NCBI GenBank assembly: GCA_031316115.1
Contig: JALDRC010000001.1
Location: 248,001 to 312,000 of the forward strand
DNA length: 64,000 bases
Reading direction: 5' to 3'
Origin: Nitrososphaeraceae archaeon
Lineage (GTDB): Archaea > Thermoproteota > Nitrososphaeria > Nitrososphaerales > Nitrososphaeraceae
A model generated the notes under the pieces. That model was not told the origin of the DNA. It did no database searches and saw nothing but the letters and a program-made list of their open reading frames with translations. Below are positions 9,236 through 18,923 of this stretch, piece after piece. The translations under genes were made by a program, and so were the position numbers. Each line of letters starts with the position of its first letter. Positions within the stretch are counted from its first letter, which is position 1.

Positions 9236-10450
9236 TTAAAGAGGATTTTGATGTGAAGATATTACATATCTTCTTCCTCTCCAGTTTACTGTACCATTGT
9301 TAAAAGCCTTAATTATACCTTTAATAAATCCGAAAACAATAATAAAACCACCTATTGGTGCTCCAAGAGAATGTAGCCAATTTATACCAAGAGTGTTTTT
9401 AGTTTGTATAGTACTCGTCAAAATTATTAGCGTTATTATAAGTAAACAAATTTCACTAACCATAAACAGTAACTTATCGAATTTTAGAAGAGAGAGGCAT
9501 AGAAAGCAAGTAATTAATAGAAAAGGAGACAATATTAAGAAAAATAATGCAATTGTCAACATCAATGTCTTGATACTATTTCCTTTTGATAATGGTATAA
9601 CTAGTCTATCTATAGCATCTATTAACTCATGCCTATTTCTTGCCCAATGCGCATTTACAACACTTTCCCCTCTAATCATTTTCATGCTGTATTTCCCTTC
9701 TTTTACTTTTTTACCTAGTGCTCCATCTTCAATTATTTCATTTTTTACAGCTCTATGCGTTCCTACATCTTCGTAAGTCTTTTTTGTTATAATATAATAA
9801 CTTCCAAAAAAGTATCCTAATTTTGAATTGGGATTGTTAACCTTCAATGGAGAATATTGGGTATATAGAAAAGTGGTCAAAATTGGTAATGTAAATTTGG
9901 TAAAAATGTCATTGCTTAGTAATTTTGGTACTATGGTTAATGCTTGTAAATCATTAGAATTTAGAAATGAAACAGACATTTCCAAGGAAGAAATTGAATG
10001 ATATGAATCGGCATCTGTGAAAAGTAAAAGATCTCCTGAAGATTTCAGATATCCATTATAACACGCCCAATTTTTTCCAATCCAGCCATAGGGTCTTGTT
10101 TTGACATCTAATGTAATTATGTTAGAATTGTTTTTTTCGTAATCTTTCAGAATATTTAAGGTGTTATCAGAAGAAGAATCGTTAACTAATATAATTTCAA
10201 AATTAGGATAGGATTGTTTTAATAGACTCTCTATGCATTTTTTTATGTATTTAGCTTCATTTCTTGCAGGTACTATTATGCTGACTTTTTGAAAAGATCG
10301 AATTTGATTTTTATAGTTAGTGTAATTTGTTAACTTAGGAGATCTGATCAATGACTGTATTGTAGAAATCAACAAATACGACCAAGTAAGCAATACTCCT
10401 ATCATTATTGATATCAAAAAATAAGTTCCAATGAGAAAATCAATATTCAT
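9236..10450 (-). CDS. Membrane-anchored family 2 glycosyltransferase
   Basis: The 404-residue protein has an N-terminal membrane helix (about 5-30) and a GT-A domain with VSIIVPARNEAKYIKKCIES, ILVNDSSSDNTLNIL and LLFTDADSYHS (DxD metal site). A later GALGKKVKE acceptor-region segment is followed by three hydrophobic segments in the last 120 residues. This layout is typical of GT2 enzymes that use lipid-linked or membrane acceptors. The acceptor and sugar cannot be told. It starts with ATG. Confidence 0.9.
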   Translation of the reverse strand: MNIDFLIGTYFLISIMIGVLLTWSYLLISTIQSLIRSPKLTNYTNYKNQIRSFQKVSIIVPARNEAKYIKKCIESLLKQSYPNFEIILVNDSSSDNTLNILKDYEKNNSNIITLDVKTRPYGWIGKNWACYNGYLKSSGDLLLFTDADSYHSISSLEMSVSFLNSNDLQALTIVPKLLSNDIFTKFTLPILTTFLYTQYSPLKVNNPNSKLGYFFGSYYIITKKTYEDVGTHRAVKNEIIEDGALGKKVKEGKYSMKMIRGESVVNAHWARNRHELIDAIDRLVIPLSKGNSIKTLMLTIALFFLILSPFLLITCFLCLSLLKFDKLLFMVSEICLLIITLIILTSTIQTKNTLGINWLHSLGAPIGGFIIVFGFIKGIIKAFNNGTVNWRGRRYVISSHQNPL

Positions 10451-10570
10451 GTTATGTTTATTTATTAGACAGGATGAACTAATAATTATACTATTGTATA
10501 GAAAGGGTTGGAAAAGAGATTCGCAAGTGGTACAATAGAGCTAAAATTAATTATGAGTAACATCTGAATT

Positions 10571-11000
10571 TATGAATAAATCTGCTAGAATACCTATTGG
10601 AAAAGATGCTCTAAAAAAATAATTTGTAATATCAAGGTAATACTAGAATCAACAACAAGACATGACGATATAGATTTTGGACCCATTGTTAGAAAAATAT
10701 CAAAAATAAAAAATATTAAACTTTAGGCAGATAAAGATATGAGTGAATATTACCATGTACTTGAGAGAAATGAAGAAATTATGCATTATATCAATCTAGA
10801 TATGAAAATGTACCTATATGGAAACCCCAAGGACATACAGAAGAGCTATGAAATGTAGATGTAACAAAATTAGATGCATTCAAAAAACTAAGATGACATC
10901 ATTGTTTCAGTCATAAAGAGTTGATCTGGAGAATATAGAACATCTAAATTAATACGATTGTAAAATAGAGTATTGAAATTCATATGCATAGTAAACAATG
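10571..11000 (+). pseudogene. Decayed IS5-type transposase remnant
   Basis: Pieces in several frames resemble the C-terminal half of an IS5-family DDE transposase. They include a TTRHDD segment (as in the common xRKHDS motif), ADKDMSEYYHVLERN (as in ADKGYDSExNH) and VPIWKPQGHTEE (as in VPIWRTRGKYRKEM). There are several stops and frameshifts, and no termini were recognised. This is the only clear mobile-element trace in the first 30 kb. Confidence 0.5.
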
Positions 11001-11101
11001 TTCATAAGATGCTAAATTTAGTTATTCTTAGAAATATTCTACAAATCCAAATAACAGACAAGCTTAATATACGGTTGAGATAGTCGCTAAGACAAATACC
11101 A

Positions 11102-11785
11102 ATGCTGATAATATTTGACGTTGAAGGCGTTTTGCTAAATGCAGAGTATCTTCCGGTTTTGGCGCAAGTATTTGGCCCACAGAAAGAAAAGGAGATTTGG
11201 GATATTACTAAACAAGGTATAAGAGGAGATATTAATTGGGAGGAAGGCCTTATAAAAAGAGTACATGCATTACGGGGAATAAAATATGAAGATGCAAAGA
11301 AAATTGGGGAAAACTTAGAAATTATGCCAGGTGCAAAGGAGCTTTGTTTATCATTAAAAAAAGCAGGGTGGAAAATGATAGCTGTTTCCGGTGGTTTTAC
11401 AATTATCACTGATAGATTAAAACAAGAGCTGGGATTAGATATAATATTTTCTAATGAACTGATTTTCAAAGATGGATTATTGGACGACATAGATCTTAAA
11501 GTTACATCTGATAAATCTTTACATGTTCGACCCATTCTAGAAAAATGGAATGTTAAAAAAGAAGAAATTGTCGTAGTGGTCGATGGGGCTAATGATTTGA
11601 AATTATTCGATTTAGCCACTTACACTGTGGGATTTTGTCCAGTTGATGTAGTGAAGAAAATGGCTGATGAAGTGATAGAAATAAGGAATTTATTATTATT
11701 AAAAGATCTATTGGAAAAACGGTTTGGTAAATCTATTTTACATAGGAGCGAAAACTATCTCAAGGATTGCCAATTAAGAAGTTAG
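11102..11785 (+). CDS. HAD-family phosphatase, SerB-like
   Basis: The 227-residue HAD hydrolase resembles archaeal phosphoserine phosphatase. Motif I is FDVEGV (D6 nucleophile; the usual +2 Asp is Glu8). Motif II is AVSGG, and motif IV is VVDGANDLKLF. The DxE motif and missing Thr depart from the canonical DxDxT, so the exact substrate is uncertain; serine biosynthesis is one option. The final codons overlap the start of cofE by 19 bp, implying translational coupling. Confidence 0.8.
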   Translation: MLIIFDVEGVLLNAEYLPVLAQVFGPQKEKEIWDITKQGIRGDINWEEGLIKRVHALRGIKYEDAKKIGENLEIMPGAKELCLSLKKAGWKMIAVSGGFTIITDRLKQELGLDIIFSNELIFKDGLLDDIDLKVTSDKSLHVRPILEKWNVKKEEIVVVVDGANDLKLFDLATYTVGFCPVDVVKKMADEVIEIRNLLLLKDLLEKRFGKSILHRSENYLKDCQLRS

Positions 11786-12552
11786 AGATCATTCCTGTTC
11801 CTGTTTCAACTGAAATAACAATTGATGACGATATTGTTAATTTATTACTGAGATCAGTCAATAAAATTGGTTCGAAATTAATAGACAAAGATATTTTGGT
11901 GATCGCGCAAAAAATAATATCTAAACAGGAAGGAAGATTCGTCAACTTGCGAGATATTATACCTTCACAAAATGCATTAGAAATTAATAAGTATGTCAAT
12001 AAAGATCCTCGATTAATAGAAGTTATTTTAAGAGAATCAAAACAAATTGTTCGAATTTTTAACAATACCATAATAGCAGAAACAAAGCAAGGATTTATTT
12101 GTGCCAACGCCGGCGTAGACAGAAGTAATGTAAGTAAAGATGGTAACATAGTTTTACTACTCCCTAAGAATCCAGATAAGTCTGCTGAGAAAATTAGACA
12201 AGAAATTGAGGAAAAAATAGGAAAAAAAATAGCAGTAATAGTATCAGATACCTTTGGAAGACCATTCAGAAATGGGCAAACGAACGTGGCAATTGGTATT
12301 TCTGGAATTAAACCAATTAAAAGCTACGTTGGTAAAATAGATATGTATGGACATCCACTTCGAGTTACAGAGATTGCGATAGCTGATGAGCTGGCTGGAG
12401 CTTCAGAATTAGTCATGGGAAAATCGGATTATACTCCTTTTTCCATCATCAGAGGGTTTAGTTTTTCTATATCAAAAAAATCAAATGGGGAAGAATTGAA
12501 AAGGAAAAAAAAGTTTGATATGTTTAGAGGAGAGTTCAAGTTGTTTTTATAA
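11767..12552 (+). CDS. cofE: Coenzyme F420-0:L-glutamate ligase
   Basis: The 261-residue product matches CofE/FbiB-type gamma-glutamyl ligases, which add glutamates to F420-0. It has IIPVPVSTEI at the N-terminus, a KIISKQEGR segment, GFICANAGVDRSN, VIVSDTFGRPFRNGQTNVAI and DMYGHPLRVTEIAIADELA. The start is TTG at 11767 within the 3' end of the HAD phosphatase gene, so the two genes form an operon. F420 biosynthesis is known in Thaumarchaeota, although the role of the cofactor there is little understood. Confidence 0.95.
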   Translation: MPIKKLEIIPVPVSTEITIDDDIVNLLLRSVNKIGSKLIDKDILVIAQKIISKQEGRFVNLRDIIPSQNALEINKYVNKDPRLIEVILRESKQIVRIFNNTIIAETKQGFICANAGVDRSNVSKDGNIVLLLPKNPDKSAEKIRQEIEEKIGKKIAVIVSDTFGRPFRNGQTNVAIGISGIKPIKSYVGKIDMYGHPLRVTEIAIADELAGASELVMGKSDYTPFSIIRGFSFSISKKSNGEELKRKKKFDMFRGEFKLFL

Positions 12553-12671
12553 TTTAATATGACAAAGAAAAAATCTATTTTCCAATTGTTTAAATAAACA
12601 GAATTCTTATTGATTTCTTTCAATAATGAGTATATCTAAGTTTAAATTCCTCCAGATTACAATTACTATAT

Positions 12672-12914
12672 ATGAATAATGATAATGAATTTAAAAAAAT
12701 TATTGATGTTAGAGGTCTTTATTGTCCGGAACCAGTATTCAGAACAAAAATAGAAATGGAAAAAATGATAAGAGGAGACAAATTAAAAGTTGTTGCTGAT
12801 GATCCACAATCAGAGGAAGACATCTCTAGATGGGTAAACAGGAATGGGCATGAGTTAGTTTCTATCGATAAGAAAGAGCAAAATCTTGTATTTATAATTA
12901 GGAAGGCAAAATAG
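12672..12914 (+). CDS. TusA/SirA-like sulfur carrier protein
   Basis: The 80-residue protein has the TusA motif RGLYCPEP, with the sulfur-carrying Cys18 in CPxP. The usual beta-alpha-beta-alpha pattern follows (MIRGDKLKVVADDPQSEEDI). TusA proteins pass persulfide sulfur between enzymes. Only 5 bp separate it from the cysteine synthase gene, which suggests a shared transcript and a sulfur-assimilation or sulfur-trafficking role. Confidence 0.92.
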   Translation: MNNDNEFKKIIDVRGLYCPEPVFRTKIEMEKMIRGDKLKVVADDPQSEEDISRWVNRNGHELVSIDKKEQNLVFIIRKAK

Positions 12915-12919
12915 GAAAA

Positions 12920-13918
12920 ATGGTTGGATTTACGTTAAAAACAGAAATCGAACAAAAGATCGGTAATACTCCTTTACTAGAATTACCTAACTTTTCGACA
13001 AATACGGTAAAACTTTTCGCTAAACTAGAGTGGCATAACCCATTTGGTTCAGTTAAAGATAGAGCAGCGTACTGGATGATAAAAGATGCAGAAAAGAGAG
13101 GATTGATCCATAAAAATAAAAGCATAATAATAGAACCTACCTCTGGAAATACTGGAATAGCCTTAACTGGAATAGCCTCAAAGATGGGTTATAAAGTAGA
13201 GATAGTTATCCCGGAAAAAGTTAGCGAAGAAACAAAGAAAATTTTAAAAGCTCTTGGTGCTGCTATTCACGAAACTTCAGACGATCTTTGTCCCAGAGTC
13301 GGAGCAGGAACTGATCAAAGTATTGCATTGGCAAAAGCCATTGCTACACCTAGACCTGATATTTATTACATGCCAAATCAATATGAGAACGATGCAAACT
13401 TTTTAGCTCATTATGAAAGTACCGGACCTGAAATTTGGAAGCAAACGAACGGTTCGGTAACACATTTCCTCACAGGATGTGGTACTGGAGGAACAATTAC
13501 TGGAACAGGATCCTTTTTAAAAGAGAAAAATCCTCGTATCCAAATCATTGCAGTGCAAGCCCAAAAAAATCATTTACTACAAGGGTTAAGAAATTTTGAA
13601 GAATCTTCCATGCCAGATCTTTTTAAAAGGAGAGAGCAAGTTATAGACGAATGGTTTACTGCTACTAACGAAGAATCATTCAATATGGTAAAAGAACTTT
13701 CAGATAAAGAAAATATTATGGTTGGTCCATCCTCTGGTTCTGTTATGGCTGCAATGATGAGACAAAGGAACAAGATTGACAGAGGAACAATAGTCGGTAT
13801 TTTTGCTGATGATGGAAGAAAATTCAAAAGTTTGTATTTACAGCAGAATGTATTTGCTGAAGAGCAATATGAAAAGAATATGCTCAAGGCAATGCATCTT
13901 TCAGATCTAAGCTATTAA
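12920..13918 (+). CDS. PLP-dependent cysteine synthase family protein
   Basis: The 332-residue fold-type II PLP enzyme has PFGSVKDR, where K46 should form the Schiff base. It also has the PTSGNTGIALTGIA substrate loop, the phosphate-binding GCGTGGTITGTG loop and VGPSSGSV near the end. It probably makes cysteine from O-acetyl- or O-phosphoserine and a sulfur donor. Cystathionine beta-synthase or related activity cannot be excluded. It lies directly behind the sulfur carrier gene. Confidence 0.92.
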   Translation: MVGFTLKTEIEQKIGNTPLLELPNFSTNTVKLFAKLEWHNPFGSVKDRAAYWMIKDAEKRGLIHKNKSIIIEPTSGNTGIALTGIASKMGYKVEIVIPEKVSEETKKILKALGAAIHETSDDLCPRVGAGTDQSIALAKAIATPRPDIYYMPNQYENDANFLAHYESTGPEIWKQTNGSVTHFLTGCGTGGTITGTGSFLKEKNPRIQIIAVQAQKNHLLQGLRNFEESSMPDLFKRREQVIDEWFTATNEESFNMVKELSDKENIMVGPSSGSVMAAMMRQRNKIDRGTIVGIFADDGRKFKSLYLQQNVFAEEQYEKNMLKAMHLSDLSY

Positions 13919-13965
13919 TGGAATTGAAATAACAAATCAAATGACAAATTAAGGAAAAAGAATAA

Positions 13966-14958
13966 TTATTTCAATTTATCGCTAAGCCATTTTTCAACAT
14001 CTAGGGCTGCCATGCATCCGTATCCCGCAGCCGTAACTGCCTGTCGATATCGATAATCATGTACATCCCCAGCAGCAAATACTCCTTCTACACTTGTCTT
14101 TGTGTTTTCTTTTAAGACAATATAGCCGTGTGCATCCATTTCTATCTGACCATTAAAGATTTTAGTATTAGGTTCATGGCCTATCGCAACGAATAAACCG
14201 CCTGTATTTATTCCTATTTCTTCAGATGTTTTTAAATCTTTAATGGTTATTTTCGATATTTTTTTGTCTCCTTCAATTTTTTTGATAACAGCATTCCAAA
14301 TAAATTGGATCTTTGGGTTTTCGAATGCTTTTTCTTGAAGTATTTTACTGGCGCGAAGAGTATCTCTACGATGAATGATTTTTACAGATCTTCCAAATTT
14401 TGTAAGAAAAGTCGCTTCTTCTAAAGCTGTGTCCCCACCTCCGGCTACTACAATATCCTCTCCTTTAAAAAATGGTCCGTCACATGTTGCACAATATGAT
14501 ACTCCTCTTCCTCCATACTTTTCTTCTCCCGTTATTCCAAGTTTTCTAGGAGAAGCACCAGTACAAATAAGAATTGATTTTGAAATATACTTTACAGCAT
14601 GTGTTTTGACTATAAATGGTTGAACACTGAAGTCAACTTCTCTCACCTCATCGTCTACAATATTAGCTCCGAACCGTTCTGCCTGCTGTCTCATATTCAT
14701 CATTAATTCTGGTCCAAAGATCCCGTTTGGAAATCCCGGATAATTTTCTACTTCACTTGTAGTCATTAGCTGTCCTCCGGGAAGAGAGCCTGTAATAATT
14801 AATGTATTAAGTTTAGCCCTAGATGTATAAGTTCCAGCTGTAAATCCAGCAGGACCAGATCCTATAATAATTACATCGAAAATCTCAAGATTGTCATCCG
14901 AAGTATCATCATTTCGAATGGTTTTATTCTTGAAATTATTATCTTTACGGCTTTGCAT
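13966..14958 (-). CDS. trxB: Thioredoxin reductase
   Basis: The 330-residue flavoprotein has an N-terminal FAD motif (IIGSGPAGFTAGTYTSRA), the redox pair CATC (C156, C159) and an NADPH-binding GGGDTALEEA. The C-terminal FAD motif is FAAGDVHDYRYRQAVTAAGYG. A 25-residue polar N-terminal extension precedes the fold. It reduces thioredoxin with NAD(P)H in the cytoplasm. It converges on the cysteine synthase gene. Confidence 0.96.
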   Translation of the reverse strand: MQSRKDNNFKNKTIRNDDTSDDNLEIFDVIIIGSGPAGFTAGTYTSRAKLNTLIITGSLPGGQLMTTSEVENYPGFPNGIFGPELMMNMRQQAERFGANIVDDEVREVDFSVQPFIVKTHAVKYISKSILICTGASPRKLGITGEEKYGGRGVSYCATCDGPFFKGEDIVVAGGGDTALEEATFLTKFGRSVKIIHRRDTLRASKILQEKAFENPKIQFIWNAVIKKIEGDKKISKITIKDLKTSEEIGINTGGLFVAIGHEPNTKIFNGQIEMDAHGYIVLKENTKTSVEGVFAAGDVHDYRYRQAVTAAGYGCMAALDVEKWLSDKLK

Positions 14959-15068
14959 TAATAATAGAGAAAAATAAACTCATTAATAATTTATTAGCGT
15001 AGTATAGATGTAATTTAAAATGCATGATTGATCCCAATATTGGAAAACGACCAATGAAACTGACCAAT

Positions 15069-15917
15069 CTATATTAATCTACTAGTATTATTTTTTATAA
15101 TTTTGAGATGTTTTTTACAAATATTTGTATTCAGGTTCAATCTTATTAGTTCTTCTTGCCAATGAGAGTTAAAAAGTCTACAATTGGAATCATTACAAAA
15201 TGGATCACCTTCTATCATATAACATATAGACTGCATTGATAGTCCCTCAATTATTGAATTTATCCTATTATCATTGTATTCTATAAATTTTCCTCTATAT
15301 TCGTTTTCGACCTCAGCTAATAGTTCAGGATCTCTAGAATGATATAAAACCTTGAGATAATATTCTTTGGGCCTTGCAGGCCCATAGATCAAACCAGATG
15401 TAGACAATATAGTAGGATTTCCAAAAATAACTGACCTAGCATGATACTTCCAATCAATATCATCAAAGGAACCAAGAAGTTTATCGGTTATTATTATATG
15501 CAACTCGGAAAGATTTACTTCAAAATCAAGTTGACAGAGGATTTCTTGATAGAGTTTTTGCAAAAGTATACCATCATACAGCAATAAATTTTCCTTTAAG
15601 ATGAAATCTTGAAACCTCGTCAGATAATATTCTTGATTACATATAGGCTTTATACCAAACATAAAATGGTCTTCTGGAAAATCTTTGAAAGGTAGGATTT
15701 GATTTGAATCTAATTCACGCTTGATGTTCTGGACGATGCATTTGCTTTGAAAATATGCTAAATTTAAGTTTAGATGAAAAAGGCGGGATAATCTATTATC
15801 ATTTTTATTATTATTAAATGATAAATTTCGAAAATTTTTTTGTAAATAGTATTCTATTTCTTCAAGTTTAATTTCTGTCCATCTTGAGAAATTATAAAAA
15901 AATACGTCTGTTAGCAT
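15069..15917 (-). CDS. Archaeal conserved protein, possibly DUF6775 family
   Basis: The 282-residue protein has no membrane segment. Its middle (about 160-205) reads LSELHIIITDKLLGSFDDID, then YHARSVIFGNPTILSTSGLI and YGPARPKEYY. This resembles an archaeal uncharacterised family (DUF6775, sometimes annotated as putative metallopeptidase). Near the C-terminus are C-rich pieces, DPFCNDSNCRLFNSHWQEE and CKKH, that could bind a metal. The family assignment is from memory of the pattern and should be searched. It lies upstream of trxB on the same strand. Confidence 0.65.
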   Translation of the reverse strand: MLTDVFFYNFSRWTEIKLEEIEYYLQKNFRNLSFNNNKNDNRLSRLFHLNLNLAYFQSKCIVQNIKRELDSNQILPFKDFPEDHFMFGIKPICNQEYYLTRFQDFILKENLLLYDGILLQKLYQEILCQLDFEVNLSELHIIITDKLLGSFDDIDWKYHARSVIFGNPTILSTSGLIYGPARPKEYYLKVLYHSRDPELLAEVENEYRGKFIEYNDNRINSIIEGLSMQSICYMIEGDPFCNDSNCRLFNSHWQEELIRLNLNTNICKKHLKIIKNNTSRLI

Positions 15918-15981
15918 TTATCCGTTATCGAGAGATATAGAGGTATAAAAATAGAAGTAAATGGGAATCAAAGATACCCAT

Positions 15982-16782
15982 CTAATTAGGAATTTCAGGT
16001 GATTCTTTCAATTTACTTGCTACAACTTCAGCGGCTTTTTTTCCTGAAAGTAACATTGATCCAAACGTAGGTCCCATTCGTGGTAGCCCATAAGTTTCTG
16101 TGACGGACATACCAGTTGCGATTAATCCTGGAAAAACTTCTCCAGTATAGTTTACCACTGCATCTTCACTTATATCAACCGACATCGGATCCATTCCTCT
16201 CCATTTCACATACCCTCGTTCCATTAACCTTTTAACAGCGACAGAATCATGACCAGAAGCATCAATTACGATCTTACTTTCAAAGGCGATAGGGTCTACG
16301 CAAGTTATATTTCTTGGTAAAGCAGACACAGGCATCCAATTAACTACTACTCCTCCTACTCGTTTATTTTTTATCACTAGATCATCAAATTTTGTAAGCT
16401 GCAAAAACCTAACTCCAGCATCGCAGGCAGATGCAATTAGCTTCGAACATGCATTCGGTCCCCATGTTGCATAAAGGCCTTTACGTATAGTTCTGTATGG
16501 AACGCCTAATTCATCCCATATTTTTTCAGCAGGAGATCTGACTGTAACAGGATTCATCATATATCCACCAACCCAATAACCGCCTCCAAGATAATTATTT
16601 TGTTCAATAATCAATGTTCTTATACCTAGTTTGCCTAGCTCCCTTCCAGCTGATAAGCCAGCTGGTCCAGCTCCTATGATTATCACTTCTGAATCTGCAT
16701 ATTCATTCATAGTTTCAATGAACATACCAGCAATTGATCTAGTGATCTCTTTTTCGCTTACATCGGAAAAAATTTTTGGCAT
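15982..16782 (-). CDS. thi4: Thiamine thiazole synthase Thi4
   Basis: The 266-residue protein has an N-terminal FAD/NAD motif (VIIIGAGPAGLSAGRELGKL), then NNYLGGGYWVGGYMMNPV and the C-terminal LPRMGPTFGSMLLSGKKAAE. It forms the thiazole moiety of thiamine from NAD and glycine. The residue before VDP is Cys161, the position of the sulfur-donating cysteine of yeast Thi4. Methanogen-type enzymes have histidine there and use free sulfide. This enzyme may therefore be the single-turnover type. ThiD-ThiN for the pyrimidine branch lies 2 kb away. Confidence 0.95.
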   Translation of the reverse strand: MPKIFSDVSEKEITRSIAGMFIETMNEYADSEVIIIGAGPAGLSAGRELGKLGIRTLIIEQNNYLGGGYWVGGYMMNPVTVRSPAEKIWDELGVPYRTIRKGLYATWGPNACSKLIASACDAGVRFLQLTKFDDLVIKNKRVGGVVVNWMPVSALPRNITCVDPIAFESKIVIDASGHDSVAVKRLMERGYVKWRGMDPMSVDISEDAVVNYTGEVFPGLIATGMSVTETYGLPRMGPTFGSMLLSGKKAAEVVASKLKESPEIPN

Positions 16783-16892
16783 ATATATACAAGTTTAGTT
16801 TGATTATATATTATTAATGAATTTATTTATGGTAATTGTAGATTTAAAGATATTTTTTATTATGTATTTTACAAACTTTGATTTTGGCTCAA

Positions 16893-18164
16893 TCATTGAT
16901 TTATATTATCATTTAGGCCTTTTCCTGGGATAGTATATCCTCGAATCTTTCCGTCAATTTCATTTATCATTTTGATAAAATCACTTTTGTGAGAATTAAG
17001 ATATTCCTGTCCTTTGTCCTTTAGTCTATTTAGATACAGTCTAAGGTCTCTGTGTTCGTTAAAAAATTTTTCAATCATTAGGCTTCCATGAACTGTTGGA
17101 TTAATTAATTGATCAAAATATTCCATAGTCAAAGCCACATCCCCCTTCTCAACCGAATCTCTGGATTTATCTAATAATTCGGAAATATCCCGAAGTTGTT
17201 GAATTGGTGGAGTAATTTCTCTAGATTTTCCCATGAATCCAGATCTTTTGACTGTTCCTACCTTGGAAGCTATTTCTTTTGAGACCTCATAATACTCCTC
17301 TTTACTAAAAATATTTTTCTTTTCTTTCCTGTTAACTAATCCTTTCATTGTCAGTTTAAGCAGTGCGTCTTCTACCTCTACCTTATCCATTCCTGTTATC
17401 CATACTATTTTACCAGAGTAGTCATAACCTAGGCGGATAGCTTCTAATACAACTACCTCTACAATACGTCTAAAACCTTCTTCAGCTTTTGCATTTTCAA
17501 AATCTCTATCTCGTACCGCTCTTTTAGCATAAGAAATGTCTATTTCTATGGACCTTTTAAGAGCTTCTATCCCGTCATCGATTCTTCCATCTAATACCAT
17601 GTAACATGCGAGATTGTACCATGACATTCCATCATTGTGATCGATATCTATTCCTTTTTCACAGCATTCAATAGCCCTCTGAAGATTACCCAAACGATAA
17701 TAGGATAATCCTTTTAGGTTCCATGCTTCAGAGTTGTTAACATCAAGATCAAGAGCTCGATCATAACAAGATACGGCCACCGTAAACTCATTCAAATGAA
17801 AATGTGAATATCCTTTTTTTATCCATGCATTTACAAAGTTTGGATCTATCCGTAAGGCTAATTCAAAACATCTAATTGCATCTACAAGTTTTTCATTAGC
17901 CATATAATTAATTCCTTTATTATAAATGTCATATTTCTGAATATCAATAATGTCATTCTTTGAATTATTTTTAGAATTTGATGAATCTTTTTTTTCGGAA
18001 TTTTTGTTATCTTCGAAATTTTCTATATTATTTTCTAAATCATTAGATTTATCTATATTATTAACATGTTTATCGTCATTTTTATCTATTTCTTTTGTAA
18101 TTTTGGAAGGCTCTGCAGATGAGTTAATTTTTTTCAATATTCTCCTTCCTAAAAATATATCCAT
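16893..18164 (-). CDS. TPR-repeat protein
   Basis: The 423-residue soluble protein begins with an acidic, Asn/Lys-rich tail (about 10-72). Four consecutive TPR units follow at about 75-215 (for example GINYMANEKLVDAIRCFELA, GYSHFHLNEFTVAVSCYDRA and GLSYYRLGNLQRAIECCEKG). The C-terminal 200 residues are charged and helical and contain a winged-helix-like stretch (MDKVEVEDALLKLTMKGLVN). TPR units usually mediate protein binding. The partner is unknown. It starts with ATG and is divergent from the DnaJ gene, which may hint at a proteostasis role. Confidence 0.85.
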   Translation of the reverse strand: MDIFLGRRILKKINSSAEPSKITKEIDKNDDKHVNNIDKSNDLENNIENFEDNKNSEKKDSSNSKNNSKNDIIDIQKYDIYNKGINYMANEKLVDAIRCFELALRIDPNFVNAWIKKGYSHFHLNEFTVAVSCYDRALDLDVNNSEAWNLKGLSYYRLGNLQRAIECCEKGIDIDHNDGMSWYNLACYMVLDGRIDDGIEALKRSIEIDISYAKRAVRDRDFENAKAEEGFRRIVEVVVLEAIRLGYDYSGKIVWITGMDKVEVEDALLKLTMKGLVNRKEKKNIFSKEEYYEVSKEIASKVGTVKRSGFMGKSREITPPIQQLRDISELLDKSRDSVEKGDVALTMEYFDQLINPTVHGSLMIEKFFNEHRDLRLYLNRLKDKGQEYLNSHKSDFIKMINEIDGKIRGYTIPGKGLNDNINQ

Positions 18165-18315
18165 ATATACACTAATTCCTCATTACGAAGATAAATAGAT
18201 TATGATTAAATACATTGTGTCTAAATTGATAGTTCATAAATCCTTATGAAAAGTAAGATTGAAAAATGCTCAGAACCGAAAGAAATTATTATTTGGTAAT
18301 CGAATGATATAGTAG

Positions 18316-18759
18316 GTGTCTGATTATTACAAAATTTTAGGGTTAAGTATAAACGCTACTCAAAAAGATATTAAAAAAGCTTTTAGAGATTTAGCTCTAA
18401 AATATCATCCAGATAAAAATATGAACTCCCAAGAATCTAGGGAGAAATTTATGGAAATTGTTGAAGCTTATGAAGTTCTTTCTGATGAACAATCGAAGAA
18501 TAGATATGACCTATCATTTAATAAAAAAATAGGAATAGATAAACCAAATTTTTCACAATCAAATTTTAGGTGGACACCTTCAGCTGATTTTGATAGATTT
18601 TATAGTTATGAGAATCTCAAAAGACAATACAGGCACGAAGGATTTAGGGGAGGAATGTGGGATATTACCGAAAAGTCCAATTCGGATTTATGGAAAGCAA
18701 CTATGATTCTATTTGGTGCTTTAGGATTATTGTCTCTATTTATAATCATGAAAATTTAG
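18316..18759 (+). CDS. Membrane-tethered DnaJ-domain protein
   Basis: The 147-residue protein starts with a J domain ([20 protein letters not shown]) containing the essential HPD motif in KYHPDKN. It lacks the Gly/Phe, zinc and substrate domains of full DnaJ. A hydrophobic C-terminal helix ([20 protein letters not shown]) suggests tail anchoring. It would recruit a DnaK/Hsp70 to the membrane. The start is GTG, which gives the usual J-domain N-terminus. Confidence 0.88.
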   Translation: MSDYYKILGLSINATQKDIKKAFRDLALKYHPDKNMNSQESREKFMEIVEAYEVLSDEQSKNRYDLSFNKKIGIDKPNFSQSNFRWTPSADFDRFYSYENLKRQYRHEGFRGGMWDITEKSNSDLWKATMILFGALGLLSLFIIMKI

Positions 18760-18923
18760 ATTATTGAAAAAATAACAATTGAACAGATATTTTGTGTGTA
18801 ATTCAAATTAGGACGAAAATATTAATGAACCCCTACAGGTAAAAAAAATTGAAAATAATCAAAAATAAAACGATATGGTTGTCATTAAATTTCAAATACA
18901 ATTTTAAATGTTAGGCTGTTACA

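Noticed and set aside
11002-11619. 205-residue minus-strand frame opposite the HAD phosphatase
   Set aside because: The sense strand carries clear HAD motifs. The antisense frame is low-complexity and without motif.
15940-18923. TPP riboswitch upstream of thi4 or thiDN
   Set aside because: The leaders are short and AT-rich, and lack the conserved CUGAGA and ACCUGA elements of the THI box.
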